A stretch of 64,000 nucleotides of DNA, taken from assembly GCF_000967495.1 (NCBI RefSeq), contig NZ_JXXU01000003.1, positions 32,166 through 96,165 on the forward strand. Direction: 5' to 3'. The DNA comes from Vibrio neptunius (GTDB taxonomy: Bacteria; Pseudomonadota; Gammaproteobacteria; Enterobacterales; Vibrionaceae). Below the pieces are notes generated by a model, which ran no database searches, was not told the origin of the DNA, and saw only the letters and a list, made by a program, of their open reading frames with translations. The position numbers and the translations under genes were made by a program. Below, piece after piece: positions 35,856 through 45,926 of the stretch (the stretch's first letter is position 1; every line of letters starts with the position of its first letter).

Positions 35856-36179
35856 TGTTTGTTATCTCTTTCATTATGCTGATGATTTTCATTCTGGCAG
35901 GCTTCTGGGAGAGTGCAATAACAGGCTGACCAAAGCCTGTATTTGATAGCGTCATAATGTGACTTGGTTCCAGTTGTCGTGGTTGTTAGGTATTTGTTTC
36001 TTGTCAGTCATCGCCTACTTCAGATTAATTTACAATGTAAACCCTAAAGATTTTGATAGGGGAAATTGTCCTCTATAATCACTTTTTATCATGATAAATA
36101 TGATTTAAAGTGATTTTAATTCATCTTTGATTGGTTCTACTCTAATCGCTGTCCAAGATGATATTTAAGAGAGATGACT
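35856..36179. other. Divergent promoter region, no gene seen
   Basis: AT-rich spacer between the phosphatase-like gene (-) and the GNAT gene (+). Near 36085-36118 it has a TTTATCATGATAAA palindromic stretch and a run of TGATTTAAAGTGATTTTAAT that could be promoter elements. Nothing else recognisable. Confidence 0.4.
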
Positions 36180-36671
36180 ATGAGCCAAGAAAACCTTCGT
36201 ATAGTGCCTATCGCTGCGGAACATGACACAAATATCTGCCAGATAATCAAGCAGGTCGGCAAAGAGTATGGTGCTGTAGGTGAAGGGTTTGGGCCGTCTG
36301 ATGCTGAAGTCGACAATATGAGTCAGCATTATCATGAACAGAACCGGAGCTTGTACTTAGTTGCGCTCTTAGATGACAAGGTGGTTGGGGGATGTGGCGT
36401 TGCGCCTTTTGGGCAAGATGAGCAAACGTGTGAATTGAAGAAGCTGTTTTTACTCAAAGAGAGTAGAGGGCTTGGCTTGGGTAAAACTCTGTCGTTGGCC
36501 TGTTTAGAGTTTGCTAAGCAACAAGGTTTTGGACGCTGTTATTTAGACACTTTATCCAATATGTCTGCGGCGGTGCGACTTTATGAGAGTTTAGGTTTCG
36601 AGCACCTCACTGCGCCGTTAGAAGGCACCGTGCACAACGGCTGCGATGTATGGATGCTTAAGTCTTTGTGA
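36180..36671 (+). CDS. GNAT family N-acetyltransferase
   Basis: 163 residues with the GNAT acetyl-CoA binding loop in ESRGLGLGKTLSLACLEFA and the C-terminal YLDTLSNMSAAVRLYESLGF that is typical of small MarR-neighbour-type GNATs. ELKKLFLLKESRG is strand 4. The start at 36180 is preferred over the ATG at 36174 because AGAGAG is then 7 bases away. A LysR gene follows 15 bp later and they probably share a transcript. Substrate unknown. Confidence 0.85.
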   Translation: MSQENLRIVPIAAEHDTNICQIIKQVGKEYGAVGEGFGPSDAEVDNMSQHYHEQNRSLYLVALLDDKVVGGCGVAPFGQDEQTCELKKLFLLKESRGLGLGKTLSLACLEFAKQQGFGRCYLDTLSNMSAAVRLYESLGFEHLTAPLEGTVHNGCDVWMLKSL

Positions 36672-36686
36672 TACTAAGAAGGTGAT

Positions 36687-37610
36687 ATGAATAACTACAA
36701 ACTGCTGCGTCCATTGTTGGTACTGCTCCAAACTCGTAGCTTGACCGAGGCTGCACTGCAGCTCAACGTCACTCAGTCAGCGATGAGCAGAACCTTGAGC
36801 CAGATAAGAACAGCCTTTGATGACCCGATTTTGATTCGTGAAGGCAAACAGTTTGTGGTCAGTGCCAAAGGCCAGCAGTTACTCGCTCAACTGCCTGAGT
36901 TGATTGAGTCATTAGATGAGCTTTATGCGGTGGAAGCATTTTTGCCTCACGCTTGTCAACGAGAGTTCAGACTAGCCTACACGGCATTTTTGTCTGAATC
37001 GAGTGTGCCTCTGGTGTCTTCTGAACTGCTTAGATTGGCCCCAAACGCAGGGGTAAATGGAGAGCTGTGGCAAGATCAGCATGTCAGCGTTCTCGGTGAC
37101 AGCCTGATTGATGTACTGGCGACCACGCTCGACTACTTTCCTGAGAATATCTACGGCAAAAAACTGCTTGAAGACCAATATGTAGTGCTGATGTCTGGTA
37201 ATCATTCATTGGCTGACGCTAGTCTTGAACTGGATGATTATTTTAGTGCTTGCCATGTGATGGTGCATGGTATGCGAGAGATGCGTCAGTATGTGGGCGA
37301 GCAGTTCGAACAGCGCAAGGTTCAGCGTAAGGTGATTGCCAGAGTGCCATCGTTCACTGCGGCAATGGAATTAGTCTGTCAGAGTGCCGCACTGGTTACC
37401 GCCCCTTTGCATTTGGCGGGCTACTTCGCCAATCGATTTGATTATGTTGTGAAACCATTGCCTTTCGACTTGCCTAAGCATAGTTACTATCTGCTGTGGC
37501 ACAGTCGACATCAAAAAGATCCTGCCCATCGATGGTTTCGAGAGCAGAGTTTTGCGGCAATCCAGCGGCATTTGAAACTGATGCACGCGAAGGGTGCGGA
37601 GCAGATGTAA
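36687..37610 (+). CDS. LysR-family transcriptional regulator
   Basis: A 307-residue LTTR. The N-terminal winged helix (about 1-65) has LLQTRSLTEAALQLNVTQSAMSRTLSQIRTA-like helices (Gln/Ser recognition helix) and DDPILIREGKQFVVSAKG. The periplasmic-binding-like effector domain (about 90-300) has typical strands but no recognised ligand signature. GAAGGTG precedes the ATG. It follows the GNAT gene and ends at a bidirectional terminator before malT. Confidence 0.9.
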   Translation: MNNYKLLRPLLVLLQTRSLTEAALQLNVTQSAMSRTLSQIRTAFDDPILIREGKQFVVSAKGQQLLAQLPELIESLDELYAVEAFLPHACQREFRLAYTAFLSESSVPLVSSELLRLAPNAGVNGELWQDQHVSVLGDSLIDVLATTLDYFPENIYGKKLLEDQYVVLMSGNHSLADASLELDDYFSACHVMVHGMREMRQYVGEQFEQRKVQRKVIARVPSFTAAMELVCQSAALVTAPLHLAGYFANRFDYVVKPLPFDLPKHSYYLLWHSRHQKDPAHRWFREQSFAAIQRHLKLMHAKGAEQM

Positions 37611-37636
37611 AAAAGCCCTGATAGTCAGGGCTTTTT
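37611..37636. terminator. Bidirectional terminator between lysR and malT
   Basis: AAAA, stem AGCCCTGA / TCAGGGCT with a 3-nt loop, then T5. It serves the LysR gene (+) and malT (-), whose stop is 22 bp away. Confidence 0.88.
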
Positions 37637-37657
37637 GCTGTGAGTGATTTCCTAGTA

Positions 37658-40366
37658 TCAATAACCCATTAATTGTAATAGGTTTTCAGCAGTTTTTATC
37701 GCCTCTTTTCGGTTTGCGATATTGAGCTTCTGATATAGGTTACGGATATGGGTTTTGATGGTGGTGCCTGCCACGTCCAATTCCTGAGCAATTTGCTCGT
37801 TACTGAAGCCAGAATAGATCAATCCGAGTACTTGCCATTCTCTCTGAGTTAGAGGACTGGTGCGGACCAGCTCTGGAATGTTTGGATGGTTTACTAACTT
37901 CTCAACAAACTCCTCATCAAAATGCACCGAGCGGCTGCGCTGAGTCGTCGATATATCCTTGAGCAGCTGCTGAGCACGGTGTCGTTCAAGATCAGCCAAC
38001 TCATTTTTGTTGACTAGCTTTTCTAGAACATGGCCGATCTTGCCACCTTCTACCAAGAAGTTACCCAAAATACCGGTCTGATTCGTCAGTTCTAAGGCTT
38101 GTTTGAGCAATAATTTAGCGCGCTGTTCATCTTGCTGTGCCGTTGCCAATACGGCTTCGACGATTAGGTTGCGATTATTGTCTGTGACTAGGCTGTTGAG
38201 ATTGGCTTGCTCTTGCAGGAATTTCAGCGTTTGAGCTGCCTCTTCAAACATGCCTAGGTTGATTTGTGCACGTGAGATGTTCCGCCATTGAAGCTGGGTA
38301 AAGTGGTTACACGCTTTTTCTGGGCGAGGTGTTGTTTCCAGCCAATGTTGAATGGCTTCCATATCGCCTCGTGCCTGCCAGAACAGAATCAAAGACAACG
38401 AAGCGTTAGCCGTCCAGTCTACATGGTAGGTAGACTGCTTCTGTAGGTGAGCAATTTGCTCAATGAACTTGTTGGCTTTGTCCAGCTCACCACGACCAAT
38501 AGCGATGCGCGCGAGCATAGAGTAGCTATGTAGGTGCTTACTTGGGCTATGATTGCCGAGTACATCAAGCCCTTTGTACGCGCACTCTTCGGCTTCATCG
38601 AGACGATTCCAGCACCAGAAAATCTGTGCACGAATACGTAGCAAAAACTCATGCATTGGAACTTGCTGCAACTGCTGTTCTTCGATGAGCTTGAAGGCAT
38701 TTTCCTGTACTTCAAAGGCCGCTTGAACATAACCTTGGGCAATCAGAATTTCGCTTTGTTGCAGCATTGCCCACAACGCCTGATGGTAAACTTGATACTG
38801 CCTCGCTAGCTTCTCGGTCTGCTGCATCATAGGTAATGCACGGCTCAAATGACCCAGTACATGGTTTACTTCACCAACAACAGACGTAGCCACGATGCGG
38901 CTTCGGTAAACCGTACTATCAAGTTGCCCGAGTGACAATTCAGCCAGTTCGAGTGCCTTCTCTGGTTCGTTTTGGTTTATGGCTACCTGAGCGCGTAAGG
39001 CGTTAAACTCGCCTTGCTCTTTGGTGCTCAGTGTTACATTGAGCGCCTCCATTTGCTCATCCGCCTTGGACAGTAGATCGCCAACATCGTTGTATCTGTG
39101 CTGACTTTGCGCTAACCATGCTTGAAGCATGCACAATTTCGGCTCGCTGTAGAGCTGTTCAGGGGCGAGGGTGTTGATCGCTTTCTCTACCGTCTGCAAT
39201 TCGCCACCATTGAACATTTTCCAACCAGATTGACTCAAGATGTCAGCAGTAAGCTGGCGGTTCCCGGCTTTTTGCGCATGCCGAAGTGCTTGATGCGGAG
39301 AAGATAAGTTTAACCATGCTTTTGCAGCGGTTTGATGCAGTTCTTGCTCTTGCTGAGGAATACGTGCTGAGCGCTCATGGGATAAAAATTCAGCAAATAG
39401 ATTGTGGAAACGGTACCAGTTCTGCTCACCTTCAAGCGGGTGGATAAACAGACCATAGCGATTGAGTGACTCAATCATACTTAGGGCATCATCACGCTTT
39501 GTCAGAGCTGATACTAACACATCATTGAAGTGATCAAGGACAGAGCATTGCAGTAGAAATAGGCGTGTTTCTGCATCCAATAGGTCAAACACCTCTTCCA
39601 CCAGATAATCCCATAGATGAGCGTGGTTAAACTGTGAGAACGACTCGGCAGATTGTGCCAGTGTTTTATGTTGATGCTGAGCTTGAAGTGCGATCAACTG
39701 TAGTGCAGAAGGCCAGCCTTCTACGTAGTTTCTCAAGTTGTCAGCAGTGATATCATCAATCCCATCAGCGATTCGTTGGTTAAAGAATCGGGTGGTTTCT
39801 TCGGTATCGAATGCCAGCAATTCGTCGCTGATCTCTATCATCAGGTCGCGGACACGTAAGTTTGCCGTACCAAGCGGTGGTGTCGCACGGCTAGTGACAA
39901 CCAGCGTGAGATTGTCAGGCATGTGTTTGAGGAAAAAACGGATGGCCTCATGAATTTCATCGTTAGAGATAAGATGATAGTCATCCAGAACCAGATAACA
40001 CTCTTGATGGAAATTGGCGAACTCGGCAAAGACTTCGCTAAAAAGAGAATGAAGTGACGAAAACTGGCGCTTTTCTGCCAGCTTCTGAGAATTTGGGCAG
40101 GCGTTGTGTGTCGCCTTGTTCAATGCCTTTAGCAAGTAGTTGATAAAACGGAATGAGTCGTTGTCGCTTTCATCAATACTGTACCAGCCAGTATTGGCTT
40201 TATCAGACAGCCACTGCGAAGCCATTGTCGTTTTTCCGTATCCTGCTGGCGAGCGGAATAGTACCAGTTTGTAGCAGGGGGCTTGCTGTAATAAATCGAG
40301 AACTCTTGGGCGGACAATTGCGTTGTGTAAACGTCCCGGACGGGTTAATTTCGAAGGAATCCACAT
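37658..40366 (-). CDS. malT: maltose regulon activator MalT
   Basis: 902 residues, essentially the E. coli length (901). The start [15 protein letters not shown] (ATG at 40366) is chosen over a GTG eight codons upstream. STAND-type ATPase: Walker [10 protein letters not shown] at about 39-47, Walker B around [11 protein letters not shown], then winged helix, a TPR-like helical maltotriose-sensing region (about 430-800) and a C-terminal LuxR-type HTH (about 830-895; [30 protein letters not shown]). It activates mal promoters when bound to ATP and maltotriose. Divergent from malP, its predicted target. Confidence 0.96.
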   Translation of the reverse strand: MWIPSKLTRPGRLHNAIVRPRVLDLLQQAPCYKLVLFRSPAGYGKTTMASQWLSDKANTGWYSIDESDNDSFRFINYLLKALNKATHNACPNSQKLAEKRQFSSLHSLFSEVFAEFANFHQECYLVLDDYHLISNDEIHEAIRFFLKHMPDNLTLVVTSRATPPLGTANLRVRDLMIEISDELLAFDTEETTRFFNQRIADGIDDITADNLRNYVEGWPSALQLIALQAQHQHKTLAQSAESFSQFNHAHLWDYLVEEVFDLLDAETRLFLLQCSVLDHFNDVLVSALTKRDDALSMIESLNRYGLFIHPLEGEQNWYRFHNLFAEFLSHERSARIPQQEQELHQTAAKAWLNLSSPHQALRHAQKAGNRQLTADILSQSGWKMFNGGELQTVEKAINTLAPEQLYSEPKLCMLQAWLAQSQHRYNDVGDLLSKADEQMEALNVTLSTKEQGEFNALRAQVAINQNEPEKALELAELSLGQLDSTVYRSRIVATSVVGEVNHVLGHLSRALPMMQQTEKLARQYQVYHQALWAMLQQSEILIAQGYVQAAFEVQENAFKLIEEQQLQQVPMHEFLLRIRAQIFWCWNRLDEAEECAYKGLDVLGNHSPSKHLHSYSMLARIAIGRGELDKANKFIEQIAHLQKQSTYHVDWTANASLSLILFWQARGDMEAIQHWLETTPRPEKACNHFTQLQWRNISRAQINLGMFEEAAQTLKFLQEQANLNSLVTDNNRNLIVEAVLATAQQDEQRAKLLLKQALELTNQTGILGNFLVEGGKIGHVLEKLVNKNELADLERHRAQQLLKDISTTQRSRSVHFDEEFVEKLVNHPNIPELVRTSPLTQREWQVLGLIYSGFSNEQIAQELDVAGTTIKTHIRNLYQKLNIANRKEAIKTAENLLQLMGY

Positions 40367-40743
40367 CTTCTTTTCCCTGTTCTTAAACACTCTTGAATCC
40401 AGATTCTATTGTCCAGATTCTATTCAGAGTGTGTGGATGAAAACTTGGTCAGTTAGACCTAATGACAGGGATGTTACTTGAGAACAATAGCGACAGTTAT
40501 TGATCAACCACCAGATTTTCGCGTATTTCACATTTTCCTTGTCTCTACGCCCTATATTTGTGATTTTTGTCACCTTATGATGAATCTATAAGTGAGAGTT
40601 ATCGCTTCTTCTGCACCAAAAAATAATGAAAGTTGCGTAAACAACCCCTTCAATATGTGATCGGATATGCATATTGATTATTTTATTGAGAATCACAACA
40701 CCTAACCTTCATACATCAGCGCTAAGGTGAAACCCGTTGATGG

Positions 40744-40759
40744 TGTGATCTTTATCACC
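40744..40759. promoter_or_regulatory. Putative CRP site upstream of malP
   Basis: TGTGATCTTTATCACC matches the TGTGA-N6-TCACA pattern with one mismatch and sits in a larger TGGTG...CACCA palindrome. cAMP-CRP control of mal genes is established in enterics; here it is inferred. Confidence 0.55.
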
Positions 40760-40836
40760 AGAGCTAAGGTGTGGACTCGCTTGATTTGAGAGTTAGATCA
40801 CTGAGATTCTGGTCATACGCCCTCTACGCCCTGCAT

Positions 40837-40870
40837 CCTCCTCCTAATAAGCCGTGTAGCTGGGAGGATG
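40837..40870. promoter_or_regulatory. Putative MalT boxes upstream of malP
   Basis: TAGGAGGAGG on the minus strand (40837-40846) and TGGGAGGATG on the plus strand (40861-40870) each match 8 of 10 positions of the E. coli MalT box GGGGA(T/G)GAGG. Inverted pair, 68-101 bp before the malP start. Confidence 0.5.
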
Positions 40871-40937
40871 TTTTGGTTGTCGTGTCAATGCACGATATGT
40901 CTCAGATGGATTAAACCCAATAAGTGAGATTTCTCTA

Positions 40938-43391
40938 ATGAAACCTACGCAACAGAAAAATTTTGATAAGGCGTCATTTCAAGCAAGCGTCAAGAAACAT
41001 TTGACCGCGACTTATGCTACGACGGTCGAAAAAGCCGAAAGCCGTGCATGGTATTTGGCAATGGGCCGAGCTCTGGCTGAGCAGACAACATTTGATATGC
41101 TGCAAACTGAGCAGGATGACAAAATCCTTAACGCAAAAAGCGTTAACTACTTATCTCTTGAGTTCTTGATTGGCCGCTTGACGGGCAACAACCTAATTAG
41201 TCTTGGCTTATATGAGCAAGTTACGGCAGCAATGGAAGAGATGGGGCAAAATTTAACAGACCTGCTTGAAGAAGAACGTGACCCATCATTGGGCAACGGC
41301 GGTTTGGGTCGTCTGGCTGCGTGTTTCATGGATTCACTAGCGGCACAAGAATTCCCAACGGTGGGGTATGGCCTTCACTATGAATATGGTCTGTTTAAGC
41401 AATCGTTCCAAGAAGGTCACCAGCAGGAAGCGCCGGACGCATGGCGTTGTGTAGAAGGTTACCCATGGGAAATCGCACGCCCTGAATTAGCTCAGGAAAT
41501 TGGTTTTTATGGTCACGTTGAAGTTTACCGTGAGGACGGCAAAGAGAAGCGTCGTTGGGTTCCGGGTATGTCTGTAAAAGCGATGCCGTGGGATTTGCCA
41601 ATTGTGGGTTACGAATCTGATACCGTTTACCCACTGCGCCTCTGGGAATGTCAGGCGATTGCACCATTCTCTCTCGCTAGTTTTAACAATGGTGATTACT
41701 TCGAAGCTCAGCACTCGCTGATAGATGCAGGCAATATCACCAAAGTCCTTTACCCGAACGACAACCATGAGAAAGGTAAAACGCTGCGTTTGATGCAGCA
41801 ATACTTCCACTCGGCTGCATCAGTACGTGACATTCTTCGTCGTCACGAACAAGCTGGACACACACTGGCGTCACTTCCAAAATACGAAACCATCCAGCTC
41901 AACGATACGCACCCGACGATCGCGATTCCTGAATTGATGCGTATCCTGATCGACGAAAAAGGTCTCGGTTGGGATGAAGCTTGGGATATCAGCTCAAAGA
42001 CGTTTGCTTACACCAACCACACCTTGCTTCCAGAAGCATTGGAAACGTGGAGTGAGTCTCTGATTCAACGTCTGCTGCCTCGTCATATGGAGATTATTTA
42101 CCACATCAACCACCTGTTCCTACAGGAAGTGCGTCAGAAGTGGCCGGGTGATGTTGCAAAACAGCAGAAACTGTCGATCATTCAAGAAGGCTTCCACCGT
42201 ATGGTGCGTATGGCGAACCTGTGTGTTATCGGCTCTTACGCGGTGAATGGTGTGGCTGCACTGCACTCTGAACTGGTTAAGCGTGATTTGTTCCCTGAAT
42301 TTGATGAGCTGTATCCAACTCGCCTGCACAACGTGACCAACGGTATCACGCCACGTCGTTGGCTGAAATTCTGTAACCCGGGTTTGTCTGCACTGATTTC
42401 TGACAAAATTGGCACAGAATGGCCAGCGAAACTGGAGCAGCTAGAGCAAATCGCTAAGTTTGCGGATGACGCGAAGTTCCAGAAAGAATTCATGGCAGTG
42501 AAGAAAGAGAACAAACAGCGTCTGGCGGACTGGGTGTCTGAAAACATGGGTATCGAACTTGATACCAACGCAATTTTCGATGTCCAGATCAAGCGTTTGC
42601 ACGAGTACAAGCGTCAGCACTTAAACATGCTACACATTCTGTCACTCTACCATCGTCTACTGAACGATCCTGATTTCGATATGGCGCCACGAGTTGTGTT
42701 CTTCGCAGCAAAAGCGGCACCGGGTTACCACTTAGCGAAAGAGATCATCTATGCAATCAATAAGATTGCTGAGAAGGTTAACAACGATCCTCGTATTGGC
42801 AACAAGCTGAAAGTCGTCTTCATTCCTGATTACCGCGTTAGCATGGCAGAAATCATCATTCCAGCTGCTGACGTATCAGAGCAAATCTCTACGGCCGGTA
42901 AAGAAGCGTCAGGTACAGGTAACATGAAGATGGCACTAAATGGTGCACTAACTATCGGTACGATGGATGGTGCGAACGTAGAAATTCGTGAAGAAGTCGG
43001 TGACGACAACATTTACATCTTTGGTCTAGAAGTGGACGGTGTTGAAGCTCTGCGAGCACAAGGCTACAACCCATTTGAGTATTACCACGCAGACCCGCTA
43101 CTAAAAGCGTCTCTGGAGCTGCTACTGGGTGAAGAGTTTACCCCGGGTGAACCAGGTAAATTGCGTGCGACCTACGACAGTTTACTGGATGGTGGTGATC
43201 CATATCTATGTTTGGCGGACTTCGCATCCTATGTCAAAGCGCATGAGGATATGGACAAACAGTATCGTGATCAAGCCGGATGGGCGAAGAAAGCGATTCT
43301 GAATACGGCACTGGTTGGCAAATTCAGTTCAGACCGATCTATTCGAGATTACGTCAATAACATCTGGAAACTGGAAGCCGTTAAACGCTAG
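40938..43391 (+). CDS. malP: maltodextrin/glycogen phosphorylase
   Basis: An 817-residue PLP-dependent alpha-glucan phosphorylase that releases glucose-1-phosphate from maltodextrin or glycogen. Visible are NYLSLEFLIGR, ERDPSLGNGGLGRLAACFMDS, IQLNDTHPTIAIPELMRIL and the PLP-Lys region EASGTGNMKMALNGAL followed by GTMDGANVEI. Length matches MalP/GlgP. Context next to malT and before malQ favours MalP. A hairpin lies between it and malQ. Confidence 0.95.
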   Translation: MKPTQQKNFDKASFQASVKKHLTATYATTVEKAESRAWYLAMGRALAEQTTFDMLQTEQDDKILNAKSVNYLSLEFLIGRLTGNNLISLGLYEQVTAAMEEMGQNLTDLLEEERDPSLGNGGLGRLAACFMDSLAAQEFPTVGYGLHYEYGLFKQSFQEGHQQEAPDAWRCVEGYPWEIARPELAQEIGFYGHVEVYREDGKEKRRWVPGMSVKAMPWDLPIVGYESDTVYPLRLWECQAIAPFSLASFNNGDYFEAQHSLIDAGNITKVLYPNDNHEKGKTLRLMQQYFHSAASVRDILRRHEQAGHTLASLPKYETIQLNDTHPTIAIPELMRILIDEKGLGWDEAWDISSKTFAYTNHTLLPEALETWSESLIQRLLPRHMEIIYHINHLFLQEVRQKWPGDVAKQQKLSIIQEGFHRMVRMANLCVIGSYAVNGVAALHSELVKRDLFPEFDELYPTRLHNVTNGITPRRWLKFCNPGLSALISDKIGTEWPAKLEQLEQIAKFADDAKFQKEFMAVKKENKQRLADWVSENMGIELDTNAIFDVQIKRLHEYKRQHLNMLHILSLYHRLLNDPDFDMAPRVVFFAAKAAPGYHLAKEIIYAINKIAEKVNNDPRIGNKLKVVFIPDYRVSMAEIIIPAADVSEQISTAGKEASGTGNMKMALNGALTIGTMDGANVEIREEVGDDNIYIFGLEVDGVEALRAQGYNPFEYYHADPLLKASLELLLGEEFTPGEPGKLRATYDSLLDGGDPYLCLADFASYVKAHEDMDKQYRDQAGWAKKAILNTALVGKFSSDRSIRDYVNNIWKLEAVKR

Positions 43392-43404
43392 TTCCTAACA
43401 ACAA

Positions 43405-43430
43405 AGCCAAGGCTGTGAAGCCTTGGCTCT
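43405..43430 (+). terminator. Hairpin between malP and malQ
   Basis: Stem AGCCAAGGCT / AGCCTTGGCT with a GTGA tetraloop, followed by CTCTT rather than a T-run. Probably partial termination or an mRNA-stabilising element between operon genes. Confidence 0.55.
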
Positions 43431-43492
43431 CTTACGTTACATATTAATAAAAACCCTACATTTTGAAGGTATGTAGTCCTTCGGAGAGAGCG

Positions 43493-45673
43493 ATGAAACA
43501 ACAATACGCATTACAACAAGTCGCCGAAATGGCAAGAATTGCCGACAGCTACGTTAGCGCGTGGGGAGATGAGGCAAAAGTAGACGAAGAAACCATTCGC
43601 TATTTATTGAGATCTTTAGGCTACGACACAACGAATGATGACACTCTTCTGCAATCAGCAGAGAAAAAACACAAGAAAGACGTACTAGATCCTGTGCTGG
43701 TGGTGCGTGATGGCGAGCCAGTAGAAGTTGCACTTAATCTGGGCGCAAGTGCCCGTGAAAGCGAGTTCAGCTGGCGTTTAGATACTGAGCAGGGAGAGGT
43801 ACTTGAAGGCTATCTTCAGTCTCAAATCGTTCGTGACGAGCGTAAAGAGGGTGGCCCTTTAGTGTTTGCATTACCGAATGATTTGGCTTGGGGTTACCAC
43901 AAGCTGACCATTATTCGTAAGCGTCGTAAGTCACCTTATGAAATGACTCTGATTGTCACGCCAAGATCTTGCTATAAGCAAGAGGAAATCGATGCTGGCA
44001 AAAAAATGTGGGGACCGAGTGTTCAGCTATACACCTTACGCACTCAGCACAACTGGGGAATTGGTGACTTCGGTGATCTAAAACAACTGGTGGCTGATAT
44101 TGCTTCCCGAGGGGGAGATTTTGTCGGCCTGAACCCGATTCATTCACTCTTCCCTGCAAACCCAGAAGGGGCTAGTCCTTACAGCCCATCTTCAAGACGT
44201 TGGCTGAATATCATGTATATTGATGTCAGTTCTGTTCCTGAGTTTGCACTGAGTATAGAAGCGCAGCAACGTGTGGGTAGTGCAGAATTCCAACACCGCC
44301 TGCAAAAAGCTCGCGAATCGCATTGGGTGAATTACACTGAAGTGGCTGATCTAAAATTGAGCGTTTTGCCACTGCTGTTCAGTGAATTTAAAAAGCGTCA
44401 CTTGGATAACAACACTGAGCGTGCTCAAGCTTTCTTAGCCTTTGTTGAAGAAGGTGGCGACAGCCTAGTACATCAAGCGGCGTTTGATGCTCTGCATGCT
44501 TCCCTGCATGCTGAAGATTCCAACATCTGGGGGTGGCCGGTTTTCCCTGACGAGTATCGTCGTTTTGAAAATACCGCGGTTCAGAAGTTTATTGAGCAGA
44601 ACCTCGATCAAGTGCACCTCTACATGTACTTGCAGTGGGTCGCAGATATCCAAATTAATGAAGCTCAGGCATTAGCGGAAGAGAAAGGCATGTCTGTTGG
44701 CTTGTACCGTGACTTAGCGGTTGGTGTCGCCGATTCTGGGGCGGAGACTTGGGCAGATGACGGTAACCTTGTGATGGATGCCAGCATTGGTGCTCCGCCT
44801 GATGTACTTGGCCCATTAGGACAAAATTGGGGTCTGCCGCCATTGAACCCACAAGTGCTTCAGGAAACCAGCTACGACGTATACATCAAATTGTTGCGCG
44901 CCAATATGAAGCATTGTGGTGCGCTGCGTATTGACCATGTTCTTGGCCTACTGCGACTGTGGTGGATTCCAAAGGGTGAAAATGCAACCAAAGGCGCTTA
45001 CATCTACTATCCAGTAGAAGACATGCTCGCGATCTTGGCACTTGAATCTCACCGTCACCAGTGCAGTGTGATTGGTGAAGACCTAGGCACAGTGCCCGAT
45101 GAGATTGTAGAACTTCTCCGTGAAGCGGGTGTGCATTCTTACAAGGTATTTTTCTTCGAAACATCTGAAGACGATGGCGGTTACATTTCGCCCGCTCATT
45201 ATGCGAATCAATCGATGTCTGCTCTGTGTACGCACGACATGCCGACATTGCGTGGTTTCTGGCATTGTGATGATCTTAAGATGGGTGAAGAACTGGGTTT
45301 GTACCCAGATGCCGAGCAACTTAAAGGCTTGTTCACCGACCGTTTAGAGAGCAAACAGGGTATTTTGGACTCTGTCGCTTGGCATGGTTATCTTCCTGAA
45401 GGGGTTGGCCGAGATGCGCAGTATGTCCCTATGGACTCGTATCTTGCAGAAGCACTGCAATTGCATGTTGCAGCGGGTGCTTCAACATTGTTGAGTGTTC
45501 AGCTTGAAGACTGGTTGGAAATGGATAAGCCAGTCAATATTCCTGGTACCGTTGAGGAATACCCAAACTGGCGTCGTAAATTGTCGATGAACCTAGATGA
45601 AGTGTTTGCTCAGGAAGGGGTAAACCGCATTGCTTATAAGCTGACAGAAGTGCGTGCTAAGGTCAGTAAATAA
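43493..45673 (+). CDS. malQ: 4-alpha-glucanotransferase (amylomaltase)
   Basis: A 726-residue GH77 enzyme that transfers maltosyl units and supplies longer dextrins to MalP. Catalytic blocks are LRIDHVLGLLRLWWIP (nucleophile Asp), VIGEDLGTVPDEIVELL (acid/base Glu) and ALCTHDMPTLRGFW (third Asp). An N-terminal beta-rich extension (about 1-150) is typical of the proteobacterial type. The start at 43493 follows GGAGAGAG; an in-frame ATG at 43463 lacks a site. Confidence 0.95.
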   Translation: MKQQYALQQVAEMARIADSYVSAWGDEAKVDEETIRYLLRSLGYDTTNDDTLLQSAEKKHKKDVLDPVLVVRDGEPVEVALNLGASARESEFSWRLDTEQGEVLEGYLQSQIVRDERKEGGPLVFALPNDLAWGYHKLTIIRKRRKSPYEMTLIVTPRSCYKQEEIDAGKKMWGPSVQLYTLRTQHNWGIGDFGDLKQLVADIASRGGDFVGLNPIHSLFPANPEGASPYSPSSRRWLNIMYIDVSSVPEFALSIEAQQRVGSAEFQHRLQKARESHWVNYTEVADLKLSVLPLLFSEFKKRHLDNNTERAQAFLAFVEEGGDSLVHQAAFDALHASLHAEDSNIWGWPVFPDEYRRFENTAVQKFIEQNLDQVHLYMYLQWVADIQINEAQALAEEKGMSVGLYRDLAVGVADSGAETWADDGNLVMDASIGAPPDVLGPLGQNWGLPPLNPQVLQETSYDVYIKLLRANMKHCGALRIDHVLGLLRLWWIPKGENATKGAYIYYPVEDMLAILALESHRHQCSVIGEDLGTVPDEIVELLREAGVHSYKVFFFETSEDDGGYISPAHYANQSMSALCTHDMPTLRGFWHCDDLKMGEELGLYPDAEQLKGLFTDRLESKQGILDSVAWHGYLPEGVGRDAQYVPMDSYLAEALQLHVAAGASTLLSVQLEDWLEMDKPVNIPGTVEEYPNWRRKLSMNLDEVFAQEGVNRIAYKLTEVRAKVSK

Positions 45674-45762
45674 CAGGATCTTATCTCGAATAACATAGAA
45701 AAGTATCGACTCTATCACTCTATGTGAAACAGGAATTCGGTAGACTTTCATAATGCTATATT

Positions 45763-45792
45763 AAGCCCGCATCCATTAGCGGGCTTTGTTTT
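45763..45792 (+). terminator. Terminator after malQ
   Basis: Stem AAGCCCGC (45763-45770) / GCGGGCTT (45779-45786), 8-nt loop, then TGTTTT. It suggests glgB has its own promoter. Confidence 0.75.
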
Positions 45793-45926
45793 ATAAACCA
45801 AAAGCTGTTTACGTTGCGCCTCGATTTCAACGCTTTTAAATCCGCGTTCCTGTCCGCAATTATCTACCTCAAAATGTAAGCAGACTTTCGGAGTTTTTTA
45901 GAAAGTTAGGTTAGGGAGAGAATAAC

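Larger units (their letters stand above)
40367..40937. promoter_or_regulatory. malT / malP divergent control region
   Basis: 571 bp without a gene. It holds a CRP-like site (40744-40759), and two MalT-box-like sequences flanking 40840-40870 upstream of malP. The AT-rich middle (40560-40700) shows nothing further that I can name. Confidence 0.6.

Noticed and set aside
36174..36179. Upstream ATG of the GNAT gene as start
   Set aside because: The Shine-Dalgarno would be only about one base away; the next ATG at 36180 has normal spacing.
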